A stretch of 64,000 nt of DNA from Spirometra erinaceieuropaei (GCA_902702965.1 CACRXP010000037.1:1008572-1072571), one strand, 5' to 3'; counted from the first letter of the stretch, positions 10,240 through 23,164 are shown. Made by a program: numbers and translations. The notes: generated by a model from the letters alone, not told the origin.

Positions 10240-10470
10240 AATGCAGTGTCGGCCTCGGTCATACCTCTCTCGTATGCAGCAGTCCACTCTCCGAGCAGTT
10301 GGTGATTCAATTGGGTGCAGTGACTGACACAACGTGAAGGTCAACCTCCAGTTGTGCTAGTACACGCCTTCCATGTGCGGCAGTAATAAGGGCTGAGCCC
10401 GGACTCCGCACAGCCTGATAAAACGCGTGTCATGGACCAGTCTGAGTTCCGCTCTGGTCCATCGCAGTTA
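10240..10470. repeat. Dispersed repeat family B, copy 2
   Basis: The blocks match those at 8.8-9.06 kb (AGTGTCGGCCTCGGTCATAC, CACGCCTTCCATGTGCGGCA, GTCTGAGTTCCGCTCTGGTC). This copy lies just downstream of the duplicated ShK exon at 9703-9979. Confidence 0.6.
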
Positions 10471-10863
10471 TACTTCAATTACGCAGGGTAGAAGTTCCCT
10501 TGGACACATTTATTGTTGCCGTTAATTTTTTGCTACTTTAGGGAGGTCCCTGGACTGTATGGAACACGTATTCTTAACCAGTTTTCATTCGCTACTAAGT
10601 TTTTGTCGTGTGCTAAGTAGTAGTAGTAGTAGTAGTGGCCTGTTGTTGGTCAGTCTGAGTTCCACTCTGGTCCACCTCATTTACACAGTAGTGACCTTTT
10701 ACATGGAGGACATCGTGAGCGCAGTACAGAAAATCTCCCGGACAAATTGATTGTTGCCTTTAAATATTTGCAATTTTAATGAGGCCACTGGGCCGTATGG
10801 AGCACTCATTTTTGATTGTATCTATTTGCTACCAAGTTTTGGTGTTGTGCTAGGTACCTCTGA
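10438..10863 (+). repeat. Tandem duplication, unit about 213 bp, with a TAG microsatellite between units
   Basis: Units start at 10438 and 10651 with CAGTCTGAGTTCC(G/A)CTCTGG. They then share a GGACAxATTxATTGTTGCC stretch, a ggCCcTGGACTGTATGGA-like stretch and TACTAAGTTTTTGTCGTGTG or TACCAAGTTTTGGTGTTGTG. About seven TAG triplets occupy 10615-10636 at the unit boundary. Confidence 0.6.
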
Positions 10864-13800
10864 TTGGACCCATCAATAATCATTATGGTCTTACCATAGA
10901 ATCGCATCTTTGCTTGTCATAAAGGTTGAGCCGCAATAAACCTCATATTTGTTTTGTGGGGAATGTGTTTGGTTCAGTGAACGTAAATCTCAAATGAGGA
11001 AGATAAAAGTGCGCTTTGCTTTATAAACATCATTCCTGAATATTCAGCCAGAATACGGCATAGTGTGTGGGCCGCAAGGGTCTTTGTTTCTGAAATTTAG
11101 TCTTTTTAATGCATCAAGAAGAAGTCATTCTGGCTTATTATTAACTCAACCTTGAATGGCCGTCATTTGCATCTAATTGGCGTGGCCAGTTCGTGCGCTG
11201 CAAGAAAAGCATTCTAATCTGGTCCCTAAGTAAACTCGGCTACTGTTCCTACGAGCGAGTCGGACTACGTGTTCTAGGTGACCGCAGCCACTACTCTGCG
11301 ACGGATGTTTGATGCAACCACGAGATTCCAGTAAATATAAATGAATGCTTCGATTGCATCGTTCGAAATGGAATTGTGCCTATGGGTCCCGGACCCACAT
11401 ACGACAAGGGCTGCTGTGGACGCAAACAGACTGTCTTATCAAAGTAGTTGTCAAAGAATAAGACTCCTTGATCTTCAGACCACCGTCCCGTTGACTGTCG
11501 CGTGTCAGTCTGACGTTGGCTCTGCTCTCATAAGTGTTTGCACATCCGTTCACGAAGGAGAGTTCAGTAAACCGACGTTGGTCACATCTTTTCTGCTGGG
11601 ACCCCGCAGTGTGTTTTAAATTGCTGATGCACAAGACGGCGTTTTCTTAGGGGATAACTGGTGTTAATGTTCTGTATTTGCCTAAAGTTGGCGACTTTTC
11701 TGCCAATCGTCAGATATTCAGAAGTGTTGGTTGCACCGGACAAATATCGCTGATATCGGGTATTCGGTCTTCTTCAGTTGTAATTCTTTACATGCTCAAG
11801 GTCTGAATTCGTGAAGATGACTTTTGTCGATGGTGTTTTGGCGGGAGGACCAAAAGCGCGAACAGCGATTTAACCCAGCATGGAAACAACTGGCTTGAAG
11901 AAGTCATTTGTTACATTAATTTTCGAAGAGAGATATTTCGTCTAGGAAGCAAAATGTGGTTTGCACTATCACTGGTCTTCAAGCAGGATCTGGGTTTGTG
12001 CTTCCACTTGGACCTGACCAAACGCCAGTTAAGGATGATCTTTGCAGCTGCCTGAATGATTGCGTTTGTATCCGTTTTACTGCTTTTAAGTGGATTTAGC
12101 CCTTCTTAGTCAAAGACTTTAGTTTATTAGCCATAAACATCACAGGACCTTGGTTTGGCCGAAATTGCTCAAGTCAGTGTACGGCATATTCAGAGTAGCT
12201 GACTTATAGTTTTATGATTTCGTCTGTCACCGGTAGGTGATGACGGCTCCATTTCGCCTGCATTCTCTAACCGGGTAAGGGCTGCTCGTACGCAGACGCA
12301 CAAGAAACGTCATAGAAATTAGTATCTTTTCATCTAACTAAAATACTATCTTCTTTTATCACGTAGTGCACTTGTACATATACTTTTGAAATCTGTATAA
12401 GACCGAACAGTTGTAAAAATGTTTCTTCGCGGTTAATGCCTCGCATTATATAGAAAGCCAACGCTTGCGCAGTAGTATATTCAACTAATTTGTCTGATGG
12501 AATTTCAAGAAGGCTACTAATGAACTGTTTTAATTGTTCATAGTGCATACCTCAGGAAGCGAAATACTGGAAAATTATCCACCGACTAGTGTCTTGGGCA
12601 ATATTACTCCCAGGGGTTAGGTCCTCAATAGAAAGAGCTAAAAACAGGACAAGTGCAAACATATTCTGCTCTAAATGTAAGTAACTGAACGCATTGTTTG
12701 GATTTTAGGTTCTAGTGAAGATTGGAGTGGGCGGTGTCAGTACCTGGATATTGTACTAGATATTCGTGATCTACCATCACTTTATGCAGAATACGTCTGG
12801 TGCATGTAGTCCCACTTTTTAAGGGTGCGGTTCAAACGTTTTGAAATGTTTACTTTGGTGAAAGACTCATTTTAACTGTTTCTTCGGTCATGGTTTATAT
12901 GCTTCTATAAAAAGTTCACTGTGTTAGGATGTGGTTTTTTCACTTGCACGAACTGTCGTCAGAAAATGTGGACGTGGTGGGTGACGTTCGGACACTGGGA
13001 GAGAGATTGTTGAGGAGGTTGCAAAAACCTGTGCAGACGTCTACACATGGTAAAATTTGGTGAGAATGATCGGATAAAGTCCAATGAAAAGTGGAGAGCG
13101 GCCGGATCTGGAGCAATCGTCTTTGGTTCACAGTGCGTGGTAAGGGTCACCGAGGTGGAAATAAATATGAATGAAGCATGCCTTATAGGCCATTTTGCGG
13201 TGTTCATGCGGAAATTGACAGGCATTCTTAGGGCGCATGAAGGTTCACATAGATGTTTACAGTATCCTCCTTGGGGTGCCTTTGTGCCTAAAACGGGGCC
13301 AAGCGGTAGATGCCCTGGACCATCACAGGAGCTAAATCGGAGTCTACCAGGCGTCATCAGGGATGCGCACCCATAACGAATGCCAAAATTAGAAGGGTGT
13401 CGGCACGTTAGTTGGCCTCTGGCCATCTTGACTGTGCGTTGACACGGGGTACAGGTGAGGAAGGGGAAAGTGTGGTAGATTCTACGTAAGTATACTATCA
13501 GTATAAAATCCGTCATGCGAAATTCACAGTCCCCACTATCACCCTGCTTTTGAGCCCACGGTGGGTATCGTCGAATTAGACAGTCGAACTGTTGGAGTAT
13601 AAGGCACCGACACAGTTTTGAGTGTTACATTCGCCGACTCACTAGTCGAAACGGTGTATGTGGTCAAATGTCTGTTCAAAAACGGGAGTCAGAGGGCTAC
13701 GTTAACAGGCAGTCAGCCTGCGCTATTAATGCACGCCCCGAGAACCTAGACCTGTTTTGCTAAAAACAGGCAAGCAGAGCTAGTGGACAGCAAGCAGTAA

Positions 13801-14469
13801 ATAGAACTATTCGGTTGGATACGATATTCGACTCGTGATAATAATGCACCAGATGAAGAAGTTGGCTCGTGAGAAGTGTGATGTACGGTTTCCGTTGTTC
13901 ACATATGCTACTGGGGTCGGGTACTGTTGCATACAATTTGCAATGGAAATTGCCTCCTACAAATCACGGGAAATATCTGTTAGATCAGAATAAATGGGTC
14001 AATTCGCAGTTGGGCTGCTTATCCTTACTGCAGTACAGAGGGGAGTTGATGAAGTGCCGCCTTTTCTGGAATCTAGCGGATGGTTTTGACGTTTGTAGCC
14101 TTTAAATTCCATGTGCAAAATTGAGGAACTGATTGAGGACACTGATGGGTTTGAAGTGTGACGCCTCTATAGTGGCAGTAGTCGGTGCACAGTCTTAATT
14201 GACAAAGTCGATTATCAAACCAAGGTCCAGAGCCTGCATGGCAAACGTAAGCCAAACAAGCTCGGAGCCAGTATATTTGAAAACCAATAATTCTGAAAGC
14301 TGTTAAGGTCTGGCCCTAAAGGATTAACAATAACCTCATCAACAACAATAGTTTACGTGTTGCGGGTGATAAGGTTGGTATAGCCCACACACGGCTACAC
14401 TGTGCCTCTGGAAATGTTGCATTCGGACTTTACCAGAAGATGAAATTTGTATTTCGGTATGGTCTGTGG
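10864..14469. other. Non-coding stretch, no gene recognised
   Basis: It holds only short unsupported ORFs (for example 11341-11619 and 12959-13516), and repeat family D copy 2 at 13.4-13.6 kb. No domain, RNA gene or clear element end was seen elsewhere in it. Confidence 0.4.
13380..13640. repeat. Dispersed repeat family D, copy 2
   Basis: The blocks TTGACACGGGGTACAGGTGA, GGGAAAGTGTGGTAGAT and CACGGTGGGTATCGTCG, then CAGTCGAACTG, occur in the same order as in the copies at 2.7, 19.9 and 58.7 kb. Overlapping ORFs (12959-13516 minus, 13047-13376 plus) show no known domain. Confidence 0.55.
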
Positions 14470-15000
14470 TATGGCGTTTATAGGTTGATTTGCCTTTTGA
14501 CTATGACAACATCTTTTCATCGTATCATCCTTTGTTCAAAATTGCCGTTGAACCTCCTTTTCTTGCTGGGGAAGTAATAATGCTTTTGTTTCTTTTTGAG
14601 GTGTTTTATGTCTTCCTTTCTTCGTCTGATATAACTAAAATGATTTCGGCAATGGTAGGGGGCACTCACCGATCGTTCTAATGGAACTCACTCATTCCGT
14701 TGTGCCTTATGGACTCTGTCTCGAGCCCAACTAGCTTCCGCACAGCGGCATGTACAGTGATAATTTCAAATTACAAAACACACCTTGTCCGTAAGATTCA
14801 CTGGCGATATTATGGAGTGGAGTTTCGCAAGAAGATTGTATTTCGTCTCCTTATGAAGCACATTCACCCCGTCTTCCGTAAGGGTTCTCGATGACATATT
14901 TACTACCTTCGTTGAACAATCCTGAGTTGCGGAAGTTTGCCGAGAAATGGATGTCCGCTTTTTGTCCAAAATGCACTCGTTCATTTCTAGCGCGAATTCA
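14470..15000 (-). pseudogene. Penelope-like element, decayed N-terminal RT-region fragment
   Basis: On the minus strand 14766-14984 reads CSTKVVNMSSRTLTEDGVNV and, further on, KLHSIISPVNL. This resembles the VxNLSSxxLTxxExxVL segment of PLE polyproteins. A parallel fragment at 49657-49875 (minus) encodes CSSNIINLSWRTLTIGRDNV. DNA at 14470-14660 matches the 49.4-49.6 kb region (AAATTGCCGTT, TAATAATGCTTTTGTT). Stops between segments show decay. Confidence 0.6.
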
Positions 15001-15225
15001 TATGCGTTTGGCTTTGAAATGCATCCTCAGTTTAGCATTATGTTGGAGGGTTTTTTACTCACATGCACAGTCACCATATCTATCAATTATTAAATAAAAT
15101 TTTTTAATCAACTTTCCGGCTAGATCGCAGTTGGTAGTCATGCCCCGTATTGCCGGTTGCTCGGGGATTTGCTTACTTGAGCTATTTTGTGGGGTTCCAT
15201 AAACATATCTGACCCATTTGGCTTT

Positions 15226-15402
15226 CGTTTTACGTTTGAGGTTAGAATTAGGGTTCCGGTTAATGGTTTTCTATTCTCAGGTTAGGGTTACGCATTTAGG
15301 CTTACGGTCAGGCGTTGAGCGTATACTTAGGTTTCAGTATGACGGTTACGTTTCTTCAGTTACGGCTATGTCTAACGGTTACGGTTACGTTTACGATTTC
15401 GA
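15226..15402. repeat. Degenerate telomere-like repeat tract (TTAGGG/TTACGG variants)
   Basis: Repeated variants of GGTTAGGGTTACG, GGTTACGGTTACG and ATTAGGGTTCCGG fill about 170 bp on the plus strand. They abut the 3' end of the PLE remnant at 15404-17470. TTAGGG is the usual flatworm telomere unit, so this looks like an interstitial, mutated telomeric tract. Confidence 0.55.
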
Positions 15403-15403
15403 C

Positions 15404-17470
15404 AACGGCCGACATCTCATGCTGAGGGATCGGGTCTTTTGGCCGCATCACATGCCGGCGGATTGTTTGGTCGGGCCTGTGGGCAACGCCCATTTTGAGC
15501 GGCCTGAGGGACCTAGCCACGGTCTCGGATACCCCTGTCGTGCACGAAATGCTGCGCAAAGATTTTGGCTGACTTTGTTCTTTATCCTGCTTACTTGGTT
15601 GCCTTCATCTCAGTTCAACGATTGCCCGCGGATAGTCGTTGTCTATGAGGAGTTTTTGGACCAGCTGTATTTCGTCTATTTTGCGACTGGCGTGTTGCAA
15701 CGAGTTTTCACCATTGGTATAGCGTGCGTACATAGTTTCCATTGCGTTGCATTGGTTGGTTGCTGTTATAACTGAGAATTTGCAGCGTGTTTGTCGGTCT
15801 TCTGTAGACTGACGTTACCAGTTTGTCGTTCGTTTGGCGGAAAACAAGAACATCCAAGAATGGAAGCTTGTTCTCCACTTCCTCTTCCATCGGGAGGTGT
15901 AGATCGTGAATGACTGAGCTCAGCAGTTCTTCGTAGTAGTTAATTCTATCCTAATCGATGATAACGAAGGTATCATCAACATAGCGCACCCAAAACTGGA
16001 TTTTGCTCTCCTGGATTAGTTCTTTCTCAAGTGTTTGCAGAACCCCCTCGGCAATGAGCCCGCAGATTGGTGAACCCATTGGAGTATGCATAATTTACCC
16101 ATGTATGTGGTCCCTTTGAAGGTGAAAATGTCCTGAAGCAGTTCCCACAAGTTCTATGTGATTCTGAGCTGTCGACTGGCTATCGCCCTCATCGTAGTTT
16201 TGATGTGGCTGGTCACCGAGCGTCTCGACCGCAAGGGTTTATGATATGGACGTTAGGGGTGAGACGACATCAGATGACACCATTCTCTCATTTGGTTCGA
16301 TCCTGACCGTCATTATTTTGTCAAGGAATTGTTCTGCTGAGTGCACTGCTGTTTTTGAGACCGCGGTTAAGAATTCTATCTTCTGAAATAGCCGGTATGG
16401 AAGCCCGTATGTGGGTGTGCCTCGGAGGGAGACGATTGGTCGGAGGGGAACACCTGTATGTGTGCCTTTCGAAGATCGTAGAATCTCGCCGTCGAAGTTT
16501 CTGTGGGCTTTGCCATACACCAGTCTTTGACGGTGATGACTTTTCACTTCTTTAGTCAAGCAGGAATTCGGTTAACCTTTGCCAGTAGGGACTTTGGACT
16601 GGCATCATCGCTGACCTTGTGGGACGCCAGGTCGTTGAGGAGCACGAGAGCTTTGTTTCGATAATCTAGCTTGTCAAGGATAACGATTGATCGGCCTTTG
16701 TCAGCGGGCAGATTAACTATTTTCGTGTCCGCTTTTAACTCCCTTAAGTTCTTTTGTTCACCTCTTAGCAGCGAATGGGTTTTTCGGTGTGACATGAGAA
16801 GTGAGGAGATTTGATGTTGAAGGAGGTCCTTTACATCGTCCGCTGCAGTGGTTTGACGTAGCACCAATTCGAAAGAAGAACCGAAAGTAACCGTGTCGGC
16901 GTCAGTTGTGTCAAAATCGGATCCACGTTGTAGAACTTTTGTTTGGGCCACATTAAGAGGTTTCGACGTGTGGTTGTGTGATAAGGTTTGATCATTTTCC
17001 TAGGATTGTGCGATCTGTAGGGCCATCAACTTTACCGATAAGTCTGCATCTCCGTTAGCACGTTTCTTTCGTCGCTATAATATTAGGGTGTTCTTCACTG
17101 TTGTGGCGGTTGGTTCACCACAGCGGCGTGTAAACGTTTCCTGAGGTTTTTAGCATTGTGTGCGTAGTTCCTTAGCCGTAGGTGGTAATATTGACGCAGT
17201 ACTTCAGTCATTCGCCTGCTAAGGCGGAACATCGTTTGTCTAACTAGTTCCGTGTTGACAAGAGGCTTACAGGAGAGGCATTTTGGCATAACATACTTGA
17301 CAAGGCATCTGTGAAGGAAAGAGAGTTTTGCGTAGGTCGAGGCCTGTCGGAGGACCTCCAATGCACCTCTACTGCTGAACGCATTCTTTTCTGATATTTC
17401 ACATGAAAATAGCATTTTCAATACTACTGATGTCTTTTGACTGTTTTGACTGTTTTTGCACATTTATTTC
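15404..17470 (-). pseudogene. Penelope-like element, long decayed copy lacking GIY-YIG
   Basis: Read 17463 to 15404 on the minus strand. The N-terminal region is at 17463-17095 (KYVMPKCLSCKPLVNTELVR, QTMFRLSRRM). The pre-RT part with VNLPADKGRSIVILDKLDY is at 16951-16556. HTGVPLRPIVSLRGTPTYGL lies within 16559-16239. TPMGSPICGLIAEGVLQTLE is near 16080-16025, and the catalytic RYVDDTFVIID near 15990-15955 is followed by a stop. NKLPFLDVLVFRQ is in 15890-15708 and GVAHRPDQTIRRHV with the KDP linker in 15559-15404. PLEs copy themselves with an RT related to telomerase plus a GIY-YIG nuclease. Here the sequence stops at SAVV, where GIY-YIG should begin, and continues as telomere-like repeats. Several stops and frameshifts are present. 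Confidence 0.85.
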
Positions 17471-17609
17471 ACGCTGGAAGACGACCTGGGGAATAAGTAT
17501 CGAAAATTTACAGAGTACACTTTGAGCCATTTTCCAACATTACTTCCCCTCTATCTACACATATACATGGTTTTGCCATCTTCTTCCCTGTTTCCTGAAC
17601 TACGTCTTT

Positions 17610-19340
17610 AGGCCTTTCAATTGGAAATATAATATCTCTTTTTTGCATATCCTGTGGACTTTTTTACCCTTATTTCGTCGGTCGTATTTGACGTACACGA
17701 CAAATGTTAACTACTAAACCGACTATTGTAGGTTTCTTCTGGGAACATCTGATGTCTGACTCTGTTGACGTCTATTTTTCCGGCATCCCTGCTCATTGTT
17801 TGCAACGCCTCTTTTTAAGAAAAACTTCTGTGTGCCATCTAAGCTTGATGATTGATGCATGTAGTATATGAGAGCATTGTTTCTGGGAAGGAAGGTGGAG
17901 GAGAAGGCCAAAACTCTGTGAGCTGCCGGATCACCCGATCGGTCCCACATTTACATGGTTATGGTCGATGACTGTAATAACATCGGTCACTCTCCTCTCA
18001 CTTTATTCCCTTCCTTACATGATCGACTACTGTGGCGTGCTGTGCAGTCGTATTTATTATTTAAGATTATTCGCTGTTACTTAAACTCGTTTACCTATAC
18101 AACTTCCTTCCACTCTCACCATGCCCACCGTCATATCATATCAACATTCCACTTTTTTATCCACCTATAACATTTTGTCCCTCTAGGCCGTCCTCCGTTT
18201 AAACAGTTTATCTTAATACAGTAGATGGGTTAACTGAGAAAATGTCAATCGAAATTCCGAAATAAGTTTTCGTTTCTGAAAGATTAATAAATCAGAGTTG
18301 TAAGACTAATTCTCATACATCGAAATTCTATAATAATTCAGCTACTTTAGGATACTGGCTTTCGAATGAACGTCCTTAAGAATTCAATTATATATCATGG
18401 AAAATTTCATGCAAATATTCATTCATTCACGCAATCGGTAGACAGTTGTGTCATCCTTCAGTTTTATACTCAGGGTAAGCGCATAATTCGAATAATTTGA
18501 ACCCGACCTGCCGTTACACTTGTATTCAGAGTTTCGAAACCACAGGCCGTATATTTTCCGCGAACGAAAACTTATTCATTTCTCTACGGTATTAAGAAAA
18601 GACCATATGGGTTTCATAAAGTTCAACAGTGGATTTCAACCATATTGTTTACTTTACAAGCCATATTGGTAAATGAAGACAGATGTCGTTTTCACGGTAT
18701 TAAAAAATCTCATAAAAAAGTCGTAATTGTCCACCGAACAAGCGAAAGAATGAATAATTTCATACATGTTATCCATGAAATGTAGTTGAATTTTAGGGTC
18801 ATCGAAAATCGATGAGAAAAGTGTATGCTACTTAAGCAGTCATTTTTACCTGCATTCAACCGGAAGGAAGTTTGTTCGAAAGCCGGCATCCTAAGGACAC
18901 TGAATTATTACAGCCCTTTCCCGTGCGGTGTTTATTTTTATAACCCTAATGAATTAATTCTTTCGAAACGAAAACACATTTTGGAATTTCGGTGGACATT
19001 TCATGGGTTGACCCACCCACCGTAATATGCAGTTACCTTATCGAGTTGTTTAAAATCTCACAAAATTTGATCACCTCTGCAAATTCGCTCTTGTTTTTTG
19101 CTTCAGTCAAAAATTGTCACTTCATTCTCCCTCCTGTTTTGGCATTCATTTGTTTATTACAACCTGTCGTTAGGCGACCGTCTGCGTGAGCTCTTGCTTA
19201 AGCCTCGTGACGCGACAACAGGGAACAGACCAGATCGCAGACAAGAGAGTTACAGGCACCCGAGTACGTGATAGAACGTTAGACTTACTACTCAGTTGCC
19301 AAATTATTCGGGCTTGAATCGAAGATGGTACAAAAGTGGA
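17610..19340. repeat. Dispersed repeat family G, copy 1 (split by a mariner-like insertion)
   Basis: 17610-18216 and 19025-19340 together match 51560-52520. Shared blocks include TTTATTCCCTTCCTTACATGA, GTTTAAAATCTCACAAAATTTG, TCTGCGTGAGCTCTTGC, AGAACGTTAGACTTACTACTC and CCAAATTATTCGGGCT. The gap between the two halves is the MITE at 18219-19022. No protein was recognised; it may be PLE 5' non-coding sequence because it lies next to PLE pieces in both places. Confidence 0.65.
18219..19022. mobile_element. Mariner-like non-autonomous DNA transposon (MITE), copy 1, 804 bp
   Basis: Terminal inverted repeats start CAGTAGATGGGTTAACTGAG and end ATTTCATGGGTTGACCCACC then CACCG. TA dinucleotides lie immediately outside (18217-18218 and 19023-19024). 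The interior is AT-rich and holds no transposase. It interrupts repeat family G, whose uninterrupted copy is at 51.5-52.5 kb. A TA target duplication with CAGT ends is typical of the Tc1/mariner superfamily. Confidence 0.65.
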
Positions 19341-19789
19341 TGAGAATATGGACTACCGATGAATAGGAAACTTGCGTGTTTCTTGTTTGCAAAAGTAGGG
19401 TGGTTTTAACCGTTAAGTGTTGCTTGAAATCGAATAAAACCCAGGCAATTGTTACTTCATCTCGTATATTTTTAAGTAGCTGTACTTTATAGCGTCAAAG
19501 ACCTATCAATGCCCTTAAAATATAAACAAATATAGCACCATCTGGGTAATTTTTTACCATTTGGCCTGTCGTCTGAATGCGGGTAATTTGATGAACGAAC
19601 AATTTGGTCGGCAGTTTTGGTAACACAAATCCTAGGTTTCCTTAGGCATATCAGTTTAGCTCTCACCGTTACCACAACCACCGGTAAGGATCGGATGAAT
19701 CCCCCAAGCATCTGTTGCATACTATGTATACATACTATACTTATTTCAGTAGATTTTAGTCCGACACGATTATTTCGGTCAAGCTTGAA

Positions 19790-21505
19790 GGTCAGTGTAC
19801 GGCACGCGTTATTGAGCTGCGCACGCATAACAGATGCCACATGCGGAAAGTGCGGCGACGCACATAGGTGCAGGCTCGCGGAGCGCTAGCCGCCTGTACT
19901 TTCTCCTGCCTTAGGTCCTCTTTAATCTGTCCTGACGCAGTACCTGGGGGTGAAGAAGGAGAGATTGCAGTAGATGCCACGCAAGTCTCCAATGACTATT
20001 AAACTAATTCACGCACAAGTCCCCCTCCCTCAAATCAAACTGCTGTTGGGCACACGGTTGACACCGTGGGTAACGACGGTCGAGCTGTCGTGAATGGAAC
20101 ATAGAAGATTAAAAGTAACCAGTCGGCGACACAATTTCGAGTCTGTTTTCAGTCGTTCCTGTCCAAGAATTGAGCCATAATTTGGCCTTGCATCACGCAC
20201 TGACAGGCATTTTAAGAGGTCTGTTTATCAATGTCTGTGTTTATTACCTGTTTGTCTTTGGCTTTCGTGTTTTGATGAAAAACATCACCTGATCAGCAGT
20301 CAATGAAAACAGCTTAGCCTAAACTGAAAACGGCGTTCCGTGGACATGTGAAAGACAAAACGCAATGTGTATTTGATTGAGGACACACGCAAGCAAACCC
20401 CCGTCTCTGTGTCTGAAACTGTTTTAAAATGGAGATTCGGGGAATTTATTTCAGTAAATTTGCGTCACGTGGGGCGGCGCTCACTTTACTGCATGAAACG
20501 ATGGGTTCATTCGATTTTTCTTTGACGCTACCACCTTCAACAGCATAAGCGCGAAGTACGGCAAATGCCCTTTTCTTGTCCTAAAATCACCGTAAATCAG
20601 CTAAGTCATATCCATGATATCCTGAATACTTTCGGATGCACCACACTGCATGTTAACCTCTAACTCCATCGATAAGAGAATGATTGGGACGAAAAACCAG
20701 GGCTTAGAAAGAACCTTGCGTCTTCTGAATTTAGATTGAAATGGTCGGCGGATGACGTTCTGTGGACGAGAAACGGATAATATGGCCCCACTTGACACCA
20801 CCGAATTTGCTTTCTGACGAACTAGTCTGCATTTTTGATGCATTTGATTTGATACAAAAATGTTTACTAAATGAAAGACTAGCAGTCAGTCATGGCGATG
20901 GCAAACAGTGAAATAACCATTGGCGATTTGATACTTCAATTACAGTTTATTTATACATACATCTTAGCCTGTTCGCTTAAGAAAAGAAAAGAGGGCATTA
21001 CATTTGTTACGTTTATAGTACAGTGATGCACGTTGAATACTGCACGGCTAATAGGAGATTACAATTTATTTAATGAATTGAGATGTTTACTTTAATATCC
21101 ATGACCATATTTAGTCAACTCTATTATGAGTCTTAAATTGTTCTGGTTTACGGGCACCCTATTGGCCTGTAAAGGCAGGTCTGGGCCGTCACCGAGGTTG
21201 ACTTTAACATAAATGTTTCGATGGTTACTGTGAGACTGTTTTACGACTGTGATGAGAAATTCCATTTGAAAGTTACCAATTCAAGTTTTCCTTCCGCAAA
21301 TCTAAAGATATTTCGGATGCCTTCACTAAGGATAGCAAACTTATTAACACAAACATAAAACACATTTTTCGAGGTGAACCATATCTGCGCAAAATTCTAT
21401 TAGCGTGCGTCTTTCAAATGACATTTGGTATTCAGTTCCTCGTAGAGAAGTAAGGAAATTTTTTGCGCGTTACCAATAGAACACGTGTCCTTATCGCTTA
21501 TAATC
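19790..21505. repeat. Dispersed repeat family D, long copy 3 (paralogous to 58.6-61.1 kb)
   Basis: An extended, ordered match to 58600-61085 runs through it. Landmarks are AGATGCCACATGCGGAAAGTG (19835), the CACGGTTGACACCGT block (20050), CTGACAGGCATTTTAAGAGG (20200), ATCACCTGATCAGCAGTC (20285), TCAACTCTATTATGAGTCT (21115) and GTAAAGGCAGGTCTGGGCC (21165). The partner copy carries about 0.9 kb of extra sequence (59.64-60.56 kb) containing SINE-like units. The similarity stops before the astacin first exon. Confidence 0.65.
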
Positions 21506-23160
21506 ATTCTTGGCAAACTGAATAATTTGTCTTTTCACAGGCCTCTTCGCCTAAATAACCTATCAATGAAGGGCATAAAGCAAAAGTATCAAGAGCGATT
21601 CTAAATTTGGTCGTTTGTGGGCAAATTTATACAAGTTCCAAGTCTGCCATTCGCCAACGACTGTAATTTTGTTCTACCTGAATTCTGTATATAATTCCTT
21701 TCGCTTGAAGAGACTAATTATTTCGCACATTTTCAATAGGTCTCTTTTAAAATATCGCCGCTTATATCAAGCGTCTTTGCTATTTCTGTTAAATTTATAA
21801 ATATTATTCGTCATTTGCTGACGACGACAACTGAAGGTAAATTCTTTTATCGATTTTCTGTAGGAATCTGAGACTCTTGTTTTATTCCAACACCTGTTTA
21901 TACGGATACTGCAAAATGCCGCATTTAGAAACAACTTCACATGTCGACTGACGTACTTATCCGCATATAAAATCTGAAAAGGCGTGCAATTGAATGTGTG
22001 GGGCATAGTAGAGAAAAAAATCAAAGCAGCCTGCTGTCAGGATTTTAGAAAATGCGGCAGTTTAAGAAACAAAAATGATCTGAATTTGCATCAAATGACT
22101 GTCATTTTATGTGAATAAAGTAGTTATGTTCTTCTTAAACAACTTGCCGTATGGAAATACTTTTAACTCCGTTCTAGTGAGGAATGGTGTCAGTTTACGG
22201 GGCTCACGTGTAAATTGCCTTAAATATGACTGATTCATCCTACCCCAAACACAGACTAACGCGAATGGTGGCGAAAAAGATGATATTATCTTGCGCAGAA
22301 AACAGTGGCATTCCGGCTGAATTACATCTCTAGGACTCAATTGTAAACGGTTTTTAGTTTTGCTTGATACTTTTGATAGATAGACGGGCATTTATAGGAA
22401 CGACCAACAAACTAATGCAAACCCCCACCAATTCCATCTAACCCTAGGTCCGAGAAACCCTTAAGTCTCTTAGAAGAATTAATTTGGCGCAAATTCCAGT
22501 AACAACACAGTCGTCGCATTTAGAATGTTTTTTGGAAAGTTTCAAACCGTTTTTCGGTCATCATTAGTGTAATTCATTTTGTAAGAGTAAGAAGCATAAA
22601 GAATATCTTAAACACAGAGTAGAATAATTACTCGGCAAGGCTCGGAACCGCGGCCTTACTGGAAAATGGGAAGTTGATGCACCTCTTATACCCCTACCTT
22701 AGTAATAGGGGTTCTATGGATGAGGCTAGGGGGAAACACTGAAAGATGTGCGAAAACTAAGAGAAAACTGGGGAATTAGAAGCAACTGTGCTAGTTTGAT
22801 TTAAGGACTAATAGAATCTCAGAGTAAGCAGCGAGAAATACGAAAACTCGCTGTAAGAATCCATTAAAAAGCAACTCCAATAAGAGTAATGATAACTGGC
22901 CTCTCAAGGTAACCGATTTTAAACCGCCCAAGTAGGTACCAAATAAGACGGAGGCCATATATGGAAGTTGTAGCAAAAGGGAGAGAAACTGACACTAAAC
23001 TCCACTTCCGATAACCATAGACTGCACACTCAGTCGGACTTATAAAGAAAGCTTAATTTTAACGGTGAGACGAAATTGAGGAAGCAATCGCCGATCGCAA
23101 CGGTAAACAATCAATTTAATCCCAAACTGAACACGAATAACTTATCCTAGTCAGCAACAT
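21506..23160. other. Non-coding stretch, no gene recognised
   Basis: AT-rich sequence with short ORFs lacking known motifs. Similarity to the astacin-upstream repeat ends near 21505, and no astacin first exon follows it here. Confidence 0.4.
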
Positions 23161-23164
23161 AGCG

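Noticed and set aside
12959..13516. 185-residue minus-strand ORF
   Set aside because: It overlaps a dispersed repeat and an opposite ORF, has no recognisable domain and no splice support.
15218..15775. 185-residue plus-strand ORF
   Set aside because: It lies antisense to the PLE linker and RT remnant and across the telomere-like tract; no known domain.
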